Assembly (NCBI GenBank): GCA_019828595.1
Contig: JAHQRK010000040.1
Location: 186,001 to 250,000 of the forward strand
Length of the DNA stretch: 64,000 nucleotides
Origin: Aphanomyces cochlioides
Taxonomy: Eukaryota; Oomycota; Saprolegniomycetes; Saprolegniales; Verrucalvaceae
Reading direction: 5' to 3'
The notes under the pieces are model-generated. The model saw only the letters and a list, made by a program, of their open reading frames with translations, was not told where the DNA came from and did no database searches. Every line of letters begins with the position of its first letter. Position 1 is the first letter of the stretch. The translations under genes and the position numbers were made by a program. Positions 10,839 through 21,190 of this stretch are shown here, one piece after another.

Positions 10839-12974
10839 GACCCTCATGTGGTCGATTGCTGTACAAACGATGGCTTCAATGCGCGAGACAACACGGTTAG
10901 AAGCTGCAGTCGGTGCTGCGATTGTCTCTCAAGCTGACTTTACCAAGTTTGGGGTTGGTCCGGACGATCCCCCCGATGCTCCTTGGTCCTTTGGGCTAAC
11001 TTATGACGGCACGTCCAACTATCGCACGCTCGTCTCGATGAATTTCCCCTACGAGGTTGAGACGCCCTTCTTTGAAACTTACCGCGATGGCATCTTGCGG
11101 TCAAATGAATATGCGTGGCGCATTCAGTCGACGAATGAATCGCTAACCATTGCAGGCCACTCTGGTATGCCAATCTTTCCATAGCGACCAGACGACTGAA
11201 TGTGCATGTAGGAATTTACCGAGGGAGCAAGAACAGTCAGACGAACAACGCCGTGTTCGTGGTTGACATGTCAGGCAATCCGATCCGCGACTTTGTGGTC
11301 GATGTCTTCCCGGCCATGCCGTTCACGAAAGACTCATGGGCGTGGATCCAAGGCCTCGTGATCATGACCATTGGTGTCCGCATTGGCTTTACAATTGCGG
11401 TGGCACTCAACATTGCTCTCACGACTTTGATGTCAAAGCGACAAGTTTGTCTGTCAGATGTGTTTCCAACGATCAAGCGCCATATTCGTCTTCGCTCCAT
11501 GTTCCTCGTGCTTGCCTTTGTCGGCGATGGCTTCTGGTCTTTTCAAGAATGGGCCCTCTCGGCAGGCTACAATCGCTACAATTTGATACCCATGTTTATC
11601 GTCAAAGACAACATCCGCTCGGACTTCCTGACACGTGGTGGCATCGATCCTCCGCGTTGGTGTTTGGCCAGCAATTCCCGTCGTGGTGTATATGGAGTGC
11701 TATTCTTATAGCGACACGCTCGTGGTTTCTCTCACGTCGTCGGCAGTCGACCAAGACACGAGTGACTACTGCCTTCAAGGGTTCCTCCAAAACATTGTTG
11801 CGTATTCCACGACGGGAATGAACAAATGGGATCGGTACGAGCTGTCCCCAGACGACCCGCCGTCTTGGCTTGTCGCGCGAGAGTTTGTTTGGTTCTTTGC
11901 GCCGTGTCTTGGCATGACTTGTGCGTTGATTTTGTACAAGGTGCTACTGCTTCTCCATGCCAAATGCCGTGGCTCTCATTATCGAGTAAACGGTGAAGAT
12001 GTCGACAACATGAGCGTGTCCGTCAAGGAAATCTCAACCATGCCTGGCGTCCCTTCCGTCTTTCTCGACAACTTCATCGCTGGACACGACCGACTAGCCA
12101 CCGATGGACTCATGGCACACAACCCACCGCTCTTCCGCTTTACGACTGACGCCTTTCAAGTTCCAAGCACGATACTCTGGTGCTCTGGCTGGCTCATCCT
12201 CGACAGCAAATTCGTCATGTGCCTCGACGACTTGCCGAATGTGATTCTCCGTGTATTGACTGGCATCTCCTTTGGACATGTCTACTGCTGCTGCATCATG
12301 AACGAGGGCGATCGCCGCATCCTCGTGCCACATTTGATGACAATGCCAGTGTTCGAGTTGACATGGCGCTCTCTCTTGCACATGAGTCTTGACGCGTTAT
12401 GGGTGAAGACACTACGAGAGGGCGAGCAAGATATTGGCAACTTTTCAGAGAGAACGCAGACTCTCAAGAGCACCTTCTCGCATCGTCACATGGAGAGAAG
12501 ATCCATCGTAAAGAAGACTGCTAAGTCAAACATCCACGTTGTTGCGTCAATTGTCGGGCCGAAAGCAAAGTAGACATGTCCATCCATCCCCCGTGGATTG
12601 TCTAGCCATTGATATCCGTGAAGATCGTCTTGGTCAGCTGTTGCACCAGTGTCAGCCTGAGAGCAAAGTGTGTCTTAAAGCTCAATGCATGCAACGTGAT
12701 TGACGACGTAACTTGCTTCCCATCACCGCCTCCCACGAGGTGTAACCGACGCAGTTACTTGAAACCGACGAGAGATCTAGTGGTGGATGAGCGACGCCAG
12801 AGGAATGATAAACACTGCGCTGTTCAAGATTGCTGTCAGAGTTCGTCGCACTCGACGTTGACGGCACGTGCGTCGTCTTGTTGCCAAATCACGCTTGACA
12901 GCCGCCGTGCTATTTTTACGCCAAGCGGCAGCCTACGGAAACAGTCGTTCGATCAATCGAAGAAACGGTCAACG

Positions 12975-13270
12975 ATGGCTCGCGTCATGGGTCCATACCG
13001 CTATCAGACACTCCTCGTTGGCATCAGCGCGGATTGACATCGATGTCACTGGCGCAAAGTTGTCTTTCGCACGTACGTACGCGACGGACGTTGGCGGCAA
13101 TGTCTACGGCGCATTCACGATGGCATGAACGCGTCGATGAACCTCAGTGCGACGCCAATTGCGATGACACGACCATGTTTACGATGTAGCGGCGACGTCC
13201 CTCTGGTCACTCGCCATGCAGACAATGGCTGGCATGCGAGAGACGATGCCATTTGAGACGGACAACAAGA
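12975..13270 (+). pseudogene. Relic of the transmembrane protein family
   Basis: A fragmentary third copy. It begins MARVMGPYRYQTLLVGIS, matching the MVSSAWGYRYRALLVLGS start of copy B. Later pieces in shifted frames read GMNASMNLSATPI (copy B GMNASIDLSATPP) and WSLAMQTMAGMRET (copy A WSIAVQTMASMRET). Most of the gene between and after these pieces is missing. The stretches 12574-12974 and 13271-13435 show no supported gene. Confidence 0.6.
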
Positions 13271-13435
13271 CCACGAGCTTTGTACGTGAATCCGCGGCTA
13301 TTTTCGATCATCCCAGTGCAATCTGCGTTGACAAGGAGGCGCGACGATCGTCTGGAAACCGCGGGCGACTCTTGAGTCCATGGCGGTAGAACATTTAGCT
13401 TGAAGGGTCGCCATGCCACGAGGTGACTTGCCGCC

Positions 13436-15244
13436 ATGCCGTCGATTCATGACGCCGTCTATTCGCCACATGAATTGAACCATTGGATTCTTGAAGCACA
13501 CACGCCAGAGAACACATCTGGCGATGGAGATCGCGCCAAGACATTCCACGCGCGTCAGTTCAAACGCATGCAGACGCAAGCTCCCATGCGAGGGATCACC
13601 CTCTGCTTTCCAGAGCCATACGAACGGGCGTACCGACAACACACGGAAGAGATGTCGGTCGTGCGCATCCGAGTCGTCTTTGCCATGGGCAGTCTCCTTC
13701 TCTGCTGCTTTCTTCTCTACGACTACTACGTCAAGCAATTGCAGTTGCCGACCGCATGGCTCGTCGTCGATATCTGCGCGGGTCATGGCGCTTTCGTCGC
13801 GGGACTCCTTCTATCGTTCATGCCTCCAGCACGACGCCTCGTCGGCATGGAAGCCATCACGACGTGCGTCTTTGCCGTTGTCGCCGTCGTGCTCATCGCC
13901 AAGAAACCGCTCCAGGGTGAACGTGGCCCTGTGCTCGAGCTTGTCGTGCTGCTCATTCCCATCTTTGGCATCACGCGCATGCGCTTCGTCACGAGCTGTA
14001 CGCTCGGTTTCTCCATCCTTGCCGTCTACCTTGCCGTGCAATTGACTGCCGCGCATCTCCTCGACGACTGTGATCCACCCAAGGCCATCATGACGCAGAC
14101 TTTCAACTACGCGATTCGCGTCGTCGGTGGCGTCGTCGCGCACTACCGTCAGGAACTCCTCAGGAGGCGCAACTTTGCATTGGAGCTCCCCGTCGCGGGC
14201 GTCGACGTCGACAATGTCCGCCTTCAGGACAAATTTGTCCACCACGAGCTGATTCATCGGTGGCACTTGGACTTTTACCACCGCGACGTCGACTCTGCGT
14301 TCCTCCTCCACTGGTACCTCTTGGATCCGTGTCCTTACGACGACATCCACGACGCGTTGCTCCACCGCCGCGTCGCCCGTGCCCTTCGCGGTCCTTTCAT
14401 CAACGCTGTGATGAGCCAAGTGCTGCTGTTGATCCAAGATTTTGTCTTCTTCCACGACATGCCATCCGTGCAGACGAATGCGCTCTTGATCCGCCTTGGA
14501 CTTGTCGTGCCAGCTTACGTCGCGTTCATGGGTGCTGTCTATGTCCTCTCGCATCTCTACAGCAGGAATCAAGTGCTGCAGCGCCGGCCGAGCGCACTCC
14601 CTGCCTTTGTTGTGGACCCAACGAACGGCGGCTACGTCCCCGCTGCGCAGGTTCTCTCTGGCGTTGTCGTCTCGATCCATATTGCCGCGATGGCGACGCT
14701 CGTCCTGTATGTCTACTCGGTCACGCACGACGCCAGCACGTCAGATGTCTATCTCATGGGTCTTCTCAATGCCGTGCTCTTTGTCCATCGGTCGGGCTTT
14801 CGCATTCGCTTTGTCGTCGCGACGTACACGACGACAGCGATGATTCTGCTCTTCGTCCTTGCCATGGTCGAGTGCCTTCCGCGAGAACTCTGGCTGGAAT
14901 ACGCGATCGTCACCGTCGCTGTCGTCGTGCTTGGCGCAGTCACCTCCCACGAAGAGGAAAGTCTCCGTCGGGTCTTTTTCATTGTGCAGTCCGTGCGAAG
15001 GCTCCATTTTCGCGCGTGGTTTCAAACGCTTGACCGCGTGCCGTTGTGGATGCGCCGCCGACTTGTGAAGCGACTTGAATGCGTTCGAGCCAAGCTGGCG
15101 CATGGAAAGCCCTGGCTGCCACCCGAGCCACAGCAGGACGAGACGATTCAAGTTCCAGCCGAGCTGGCCGCCGCGACATTCGCTGGCATCTACTGCCAAG
15201 TCGTCGAAGCCCTCGTTGACGTCGTTGCCATTGTAGCCGTCTAG
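13436..15244 (+). CDS. Polytopic membrane protein, 602 aa
   Basis: An intact intronless ORF from ATG 13436. After about 75 soluble residues come five or six hydrophobic segments (roughly 80-235), then a soluble stretch, then a second set of about five (roughly 310-480). Each set ends in a similar charged motif: HYRQELLRRRNFALEL in the first and HEEESLRRVFFIV in the second. This points to an internal duplication. A membrane block followed by such an RR-x-F segment is also seen before the catalytic domain of some protist nucleotide cyclases, but no catalytic domain follows here. I do not recognise the protein. It lies inside the cluster of damaged membrane-protein genes and is the only intact gene there. 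The stretch 15245-15928 downstream holds nothing I can assign. Confidence 0.7.
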   Translation: MPSIHDAVYSPHELNHWILEAHTPENTSGDGDRAKTFHARQFKRMQTQAPMRGITLCFPEPYERAYRQHTEEMSVVRIRVVFAMGSLLLCCFLLYDYYVKQLQLPTAWLVVDICAGHGAFVAGLLLSFMPPARRLVGMEAITTCVFAVVAVVLIAKKPLQGERGPVLELVVLLIPIFGITRMRFVTSCTLGFSILAVYLAVQLTAAHLLDDCDPPKAIMTQTFNYAIRVVGGVVAHYRQELLRRRNFALELPVAGVDVDNVRLQDKFVHHELIHRWHLDFYHRDVDSAFLLHWYLLDPCPYDDIHDALLHRRVARALRGPFINAVMSQVLLLIQDFVFFHDMPSVQTNALLIRLGLVVPAYVAFMGAVYVLSHLYSRNQVLQRRPSALPAFVVDPTNGGYVPAAQVLSGVVVSIHIAAMATLVLYVYSVTHDASTSDVYLMGLLNAVLFVHRSGFRIRFVVATYTTTAMILLFVLAMVECLPRELWLEYAIVTVAVVVLGAVTSHEEESLRRVFFIVQSVRRLHFRAWFQTLDRVPLWMRRRLVKRLECVRAKLAHGKPWLPPEPQQDETIQVPAELAAATFAGIYCQVVEALVDVVAIVAV

Positions 15245-15928
15245 TTGCTGTTCCTCATCGTGAATAAACGACTCGCGCGTGTTGTCGCCGCGCTGACAAT
15301 GAAGAACATGACAAGGCGACGGAGTTTGATGGAGCATTCCAAGTGGACATCTGGAGACCTCTGCACCGTCCATACATCTCGAGGCGAGGCATCGACTCTT
15401 CATGATGCAACGTTTGTGCAAGTCGACGAGGATCTCCAAGGACGGCGGTGCAGTCAAATACCTTGCCACGCCATCAAGAGGGCATCAACGGAAAGCATCC
15501 ACCGCAAGCCGTCATATTCTTGCGTGGCTGAAGTACAAGAGGCGACACGGGCGGTCGTCGAGGACATTGCACCACCGCACAACAAACCTTGATTCGGCGA
15601 GCACAATGGATTTGGCGTCAACTGTCCGAATGACGGGACGACCACCGCGGCTGCTCAGTCATGCACAACACTACAGTCATGCCCCCGACGTCGTTGACAT
15701 CGTGACGTTCCAAATGTCAACGACATGTTCAAGTCCGCCACGAGTGAAAAGAGCTACAGCAACCCGTCAAACGTGGCGTCGTGGCTGTTTGGTCAACTTG
15801 ACACTTGCGCACGCACTCGACATGGACACAATATAGCTGCAGGAGAGTCTTAGATACGAATGTTAGCACGCCGCGGCGTGTTGTCTTCGACAGACTTGCC
15901 AAGACGAACGAGCCACGTATGCCAATGT

Positions 15929-18056
15929 TTAGCTCTTTTGACTTGTCTTGCCTCGCGTTGTCTTCTCCACGAGCTGTTGCAGCCCAAGCTGTCCTTCGCC
16001 TGGCTTTTCCTTGTTCACCCACAGGTTGTCCACGCTCATTCGCAAGAGAGATCGCCACGTGAGCTCGGACACGGGCAGTGCGACGAGTTGGGGGACCAAA
16101 ATGCACCGGTCGTCGTCGTCCATGTCGACGTTGCAGCAATAAATGAGGCCGATGATGGGCACCCCCGCGAGCACATTCGCAACGACGCTTGGCAAGTCGT
16201 CCATGTACAAGAGGTACTTGTCGTCGAGGATGAGCCAGCCAGAGAAGCGATCTTGACACTTGGAACGAGTCGTTTGTCAAGTGAAAGAGAGGAGGCGCAT
16301 GCGTCATGAGTCCTCGGGTCGGTAAACCATCATGACGAGGGAGAAAATTGTCCACAAAGACGGACGGAACCCCTTCGATCGACGCCATGTCTCGAAATGG
16401 AACACAAATGTTGTCCACGTCACTTGTCTCAACTCGGTACTGCCGTCCTCCTGTCAACTTGTGCCGAATGACGAGGGCCACCTTGTACAGCACGAGACTG
16501 CACGTCATGCCAATGCAAGGTGCAATGAACCAGACAAACTCTCGCGCGACAAACCAAGTCGGTGGATCGCCTGCCGCTAGTTCATATCGCGTCCACATGT
16601 TCATCCCAAAGGACGAGAACACGACGGCCCCTTGCCTGTACGATTGCAGCATGTAATCCGCAACGTCTTGCTCCACTTGCGACGACGTGAGAGCTAGCAC
16701 GATCTCGTCCGAATGGTCGCAGCACCACAAGTAGGTCGCGATGGGGACGACTGGCCAAATGCCGACGTTGAGAGCCGTCGCGACCGAGTCGGTCCACATC
16801 AAGAAGAACACTAAAAAGTCGGAGCGGACAATGTCACCGCTCACGGACAATGCAATAAGCTTGTAGCGGACGTAGCCTGCATTGAGAGCCCGCTCATGGA
16901 TCGACCAGAAGCCGTTGCTTAGGAAGGCGATGAAGAGCGCGATGGCTCGGACGCGGACGTGGCGCTTGATCGTTGGAAACACGTCGGGGAGGAAAAGCTC
17001 CCGCTTGGTCACCAAAGTTGAAAGTGCAATGTTGAGCGCGACGAGGACATTCAGACCACTCCATGCTCCCATGACGATCACGACGAGCCCGTGGATCCAC
17101 GCCGATGAATCTTTGCTGAACGCCGTCGTCGAGTAGAAGTCGGTGGCGAAGTCGCGAATTGGATTGCCAGTCATGGCGATATAGTACCGGATCGCGTTCG
17201 TCTGACTGCCTGGACTGCCTCGGTAATATCCAGCATAATTTTGATAGACAATCGACTCGTTCGTCGACTTGATGCGCCATGTAAATTCATCCGTGGGCGA
17301 CACGCGCGCTGTTTCAAAGAAGGGCACATGAGCTTCGTACGGGAAATGGAGTGCCACCAAGGTGTGGTAGTCGGTCGTGCCGTCATATGCGAGTCCATAC
17401 AAGTCGGGGTCGTCGTCGTGGCCAAGTCCAAATTTACGCAACTCGGCATGCGCAATGATCACCACCCCAAGATGTGTGTCCAAGTGCGTTCTCTCGTGCA
17501 CGCCAGTGTTGGTTTGCAGCGCGACGGACCACATATCGTGCAGGCCGACGTCGACGAGGAATATTTTCAGCATGGACGAGTCCTCGTAGTGCCGACCAGT
17601 GTAGTCGCAGTCGACGATCAAGACGTGCGTGGGTGGGGTCGCACTCAAGTCAATCGAAGCGTTCATTCCGTCGAGGATACGCTGGACGAGTGGAAGCGCG
17701 TACGACTCGTTAAACATCGAGTCGCTGTCGCGGTAGCCGAGGCTGACACAATTGTCGCGCACGACGGCGTAGTCTGTCGGATCTGTTTCGTCTGGCTCAA
17801 GATACAAGATGCGCCCGAGTGAGTCTTGGAGCTCGCCGAGCTGTCTTGATCGATTCTTCATGTTCATCTTGAGAAAGCGGGGAATCGTCGGCGCGCTGTA
17901 CTGACTCGAGCTCATTTGAGAGGCGAAACCTCCGTAGAGGTCATCGAGGATGCTCGTAGCACATGTGATATCGATGAAAAGGATCACCAGCGCAGACAGA
18001 AACGAGCCCAGGACAAGAAGCGCTCGATAGCGATATCCCCACGCAGATGAAACCAT
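15929..18056 (-). pseudogene. Large transmembrane protein family, copy B
   Basis: The best-preserved family member. I start it at ATG 18056 (MVSSAWGYRYRALL), where the first membrane segment begins, rather than at an upstream TTG. It reads without interruption for about 600 residues: an N-terminal TM, a long soluble region with NESYALPLVQRILDGMN, then membrane segments near IHGLVVIVMGAWSGLN, AIALFIAFLSNGFW, FLVFFLMWTDSVAT and FVWFIAPCIGMTCSLV. Near 16240 the sequence lacks 8 bp present in copy A (CTCTGGTGCTCTGG in A, a single CTCTGG here). This shifts the frame. The expected C-terminus (YMDDLPSVVANVLAG to KTTRGKTSQKS) continues in another frame to 15929. It is either a recent pseudogene, a truncated variant, or an assembly error. 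A gypsy LTR lies 68 bp upstream of the ATG. Confidence 0.7.
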
Positions 18057-18124
18057 GACGGTAGCGTCCCAAGTGATATCCAAGAGGTCCTCGAGCCTAA
18101 AAATATCGAGTGATTTGGCGTTTC

Positions 18125-18386
18125 TGTAACTGGGCGCAGAGGATATCAGGTGCGTGTGAACTGCGACTGAAGTGTAAGAGTGATTTAAAGTTAAAGCAAC
18201 CTAAGTCTCGTGCTTGTCTTGTTTCTCGTTGGCTGCCGCTCAGCCTCACTTAGGCTTCAACTTCTCTGGCCTCCCAAGGCCAGTCGTTCTCTTAGCAGAC
18301 CGCGGGGAACCGCTACTGCAGGGCGCCAGGTCAATTCGCAGATCGCGCCTTCATCTCATGTACCTGCCAGACATGGCACGGTTACA
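18125..18386 (-). repeat. Gypsy 3' LTR (262 bp)
   Basis: Begins TGTAAC and ends GTTACA on the plus strand, so its termini are palindromic. It matches 25237-25490 except for one substitution (GGTGCG against GGCGCG) and an extra 8 bases (GCCAGGTC type) near its right end. GTTTC lies directly to its left. Confidence 0.93.
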
Positions 18387-18393
18387 TCCTCCC

Positions 18394-19608
18394 TAGTGTG
18401 CGACGGTTTCCTTTACCCCTCAACTTACAGTAAAGTAAGAGGACGCTCATTTACTTTGCCAAATCGCCATACCATCGAGAGATTAAGCACAATATTAACA
18501 TAGCCATTCACTTTTAATTCATCTATAATGACAGCTTTCGTCGATAACCACGCCTTCCAGAAGGGGAAAGGTGGCAAGTGTGTTATGTATTGCCGCTACT
18601 GCTCCCAATCTATGACATCCCAGTCCAAAGCCCGCTGGGAGCAGCATATGCAAGGATATTTGAAGTGACACATCTTGTCGAAACTTGTTAAAACACTGAT
18701 TTGTTTGGAACAAACTCTACTCAATAAACATATATTGTAATCTCATTTTCCCTCTTGTTCTTGCTTGTATTCAAGCACGACTTCCAAGTCGTTTCCACGA
18801 AATTGTAAGTCAAAGATAACTCTTTCTGGATTGCTGCGAAAGAACTACATAAAATCCTTCTACCAACATCAAAATCGATAAAAATTACGGAAAGCTATTC
18901 TGGTCTTGCTTTCGATGTCTATCGCGCATATAAAAATTTGATTTCTGTTTAGGATGATAATGAAGATTTTAAGAAACTTGTTATCTACTGTTGGTCTTTT
19001 CCGCGCACAGAAATTCCATATATGTTAGATTCAGCAACAAAATGTGGATCGGACTTGATTAACGATGATAGAGTGAATACATTTCTTCCAGCTTCAAGAC
19101 CAAATTGTTACTATAGCTTATCCTATCGAAAAATCTCAACTCGGGCTGGAGATTGATGAAATTGTCTGGGGACTTGACCAAAAGTAATTGAATTAGTTTC
19201 TAACTTCAACTACAACACGTTTTGGGCTGCCCATGGCCGACGACATTTCCCAATTCTTTACCTAGTTGCTTTGCTCGTCAATTCTATCCATACTTCACAA
19301 GCAGCAGTTGAGCGTGGTTGGAGCATTTATAACTTCATTCACACGAAAAGTAGGAATAGATTTCATCATTCCAAAAGCACTTAACCTGTAAAATTAGACA
19401 TGAATTTGAAGAAAGATCAAATTGAGCTTGACACGATTGATGTCATGATAGCAATCGCCAGTGTTGGCGATGTCAGTAGCAAGCCCAATATATTGAATTT
19501 GTGTGTGTGTCGACCTTGTATACCCTTTACTGTACCGTCCACTGATAAAGTGTCAAAATGGTAAAGTGTAAAGAAAAAATGTACTTGACGGTAAACCGTC
19601 GTTCACTA
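18394..19608 (+). mobile_element. hAT transposon remnant, 1.2 kb, in the gypsy polypurine tract
   Basis: Ends are TAGTGTGCGACGGTTT and AAACCGTCGTTCACTA, imperfect inverted repeats. A perfect 8-bp target duplication ATCCTCCC flanks it (18386-18393 and 19609-19616), as expected of hAT. Inside, the plus strand keeps a BED-type zinc finger ORF (18528-18668, CRYC...RWEQHM) and the C-terminal dimerisation region (19220-19384), with SQAAVERGWSIYNFIHTKSR, characteristic of hATC. The catalytic middle is degenerate and stop-ridden, so this copy is non-autonomous. Confidence 0.88.
18528..18668 (+). pseudogene. hAT transposase N-terminal BED finger
   Basis: 46-residue ORF with Cys22-x2-Cys25 and His40 in a BED-like arrangement (CVMYCRYC then KARWEQHMQGY). 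The position where a final Cys or His is usual reads Tyr (GYLK), followed by a stop. It is the 5' end of the decayed hAT transposase whose C-terminal domain is at 19220-19384. Confidence 0.6.
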
Positions 19609-19753
19609 ATCCTCCCACACTTAGGGCAAAAGCCCGTTAGATTGCGGGGATTCCTCTCTCACTAGAGGCCATCATTTCATTTCATAGTCCCGTTTGAACT
19701 GGGACTGGTGTATCTTAACTGTCACATTTGCTCTCTCTGAGCCAATCAGGAGC

Positions 19754-21185
19754 ATGTTCGAAATGTACGCCGACGAAGAAATCGACTATGAGTACACGCC
19801 GCCCTCGCCCGATCTGGGCAGTCGCGAGCAAAGCGCAGCACCGGGCAGGGACGCCCCAAATACTTGGACCACCTTTGGACCCGTGAGGGCCAAATTCGAC
19901 CTGGTGGCGGTGTCCACGCGCGTTGTCAGGCATCCGACACAGGATGCGATCTGACATTCGATCAAATGACAGGCTTTCCAGCCTCTCGCAGTGGCACGTC
20001 CGATCCGGGCAAGTTTCGAGATTTGTTGGCGCAATTGCCTTCTTGCCTGCGCGGCGAGTCAAGAAGGGAATTTGCAGCGGGGATTGCCTTAGCAGTGACT
20101 TTATGGGAGTCCTGCAACCCCGTCATCGTCGATATGGCCGAATGGCATTTGATCCGACAAGATCAGCGCCGCTATGGTGGCATGCGCGCGTTTGTGCCTG
20201 TTTCTCCCTTGCGGGACGAAACCAAATTTGAATATGTGGCCAACTGGGCCAACCGCATGCTATCGCGCATTGCTGCCGACGCCACAACATGGCCACACAA
20301 CTACGCGAAATTCCAAGAGCGTGTTGTTAATTTTGCGCGCGAGCGCCATGGCTTGAGGGTACATCTCGCTGCCGCGTACCAAAAGCTGAAAGTAGTCTAT
20401 GTGAGTCTGGACCAAGGTCCGCTTCTCTTACCCACGTGTCTGTAGGAGCCGCCTCCGAATTATGCGCCGAGAGGCGATACTCGCGGCCGTGCTGGCCCCA
20501 GCGCTGCGCGACAATCTGCGCGCCGTCAACCCGCTCCTCGTTCTCGCTCACTTGAGCCCGAGGCAAAGCGTTCTCGCCGCGAGGCGACACGTAGTCCGAG
20601 TTAAGACTGCCCGCGGTGCGCACAGGAGCAGGATGTCGTGCAGCTGCGCGATGACTTTGGCGACCTGTCTCGCCGCCTTGAACGCTCCAAAGCGGAGGTT
20701 GAGAAGCTTCGTGGTGCGCTCGAGTTGGAGCGCGAGAAGCGGCGCGAGTTTCAAACGCGCTTTGAGAAGATGTCGCAGTTGTGCGAGCTACACGCGGCGA
20801 CCGCCGAAGGCTTGAAGAACTGGGCCCGCGAGACGGACGTTCAACGCCAGGGCTTTTACAAGACGAATACGAGATGCAGGCGCTGGCTTTATAAATTGTA
20901 TGTGACAAACTTCCTTATATATTGTAAAATACCAAATAGACTGGCTGCACCAAATAGTGCGGCCCCTAGAAGTGCAACTACCTTTATAAATAGATATATC
21001 ATCAAACAATATACGAAATACAATATCAGATTTCGAAATCTCACTCATCGTCAATTGTCAAGATGTTGTCAAGAGCATAAGCTATCGGACCGATGAAGAA
21101 GTGCTCGGAGCTTGAGTGACTGGTTGAGCGTCTCCGTGAGGAGAAGGATCGCGTGGACGCGCACCTTCGAGCGCTCTATCTGTAG
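19754..21185 (+). pseudogene. Unrecognised ORF antisense to the gypsy element
   Basis: A plus-strand coding region between the gypsy integrase (minus) and its polypurine tract. It starts at ATG 19754 (MFEMYADEEIDYEY) and shifts frame once near 19930. It continues with a globular segment (AVTLWESCNPVIVDMAEWHL, then KFEYVANWANRMLSRIAADA) to about 20400. From 20640 it becomes a long charged coiled coil (LRDDFGDLSRRLERSKAEVE) and, after an AT-rich interruption at about 20885-21070, ends with LVERLREEKDRVDAHLRALY at 21185. No family is recognised. It could be a captured host gene, a gag-like protein of another element, or an accessory antisense gene of this gypsy lineage. Several stops show this copy is broken. 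Bases 19617-19753 look like its leader. Confidence 0.5.
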
Positions 21186-21190
21186 GTTCA

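Larger units (their letters stand above)
7074..12573 (+). pseudogene. Large transmembrane protein family, copy A, split by a gypsy element
   Basis: The N-terminal part (7074 to about 7576) begins MAPSMPWTHHYRSVLVFGSF, a membrane anchor followed by a lumenal or extracellular region, with a frameshift near 7515. A gypsy element interrupts it after KIFLVD. The gene resumes near 10846 (MWSIAVQTMASMRETTRL), with further frameshifts near 11180 and 11632, and ends at 12573. Against copy B the parts align in order: N-terminal TM, a soluble region of about 300 residues, then four to five membrane segments (for example FVWFFAPCLGMTCALILYK). I do not recognise the family; its size and layout suggest an oomycete-specific membrane protein. 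Multiple lesions besides the insertion show it is dead. Confidence 0.75.

Noticed and set aside
13811..14728. 305-residue minus-strand ORF
   Set aside because: It is a shadow of the 602-residue membrane protein: a highly charged antisense of hydrophobic GC-rich codons.
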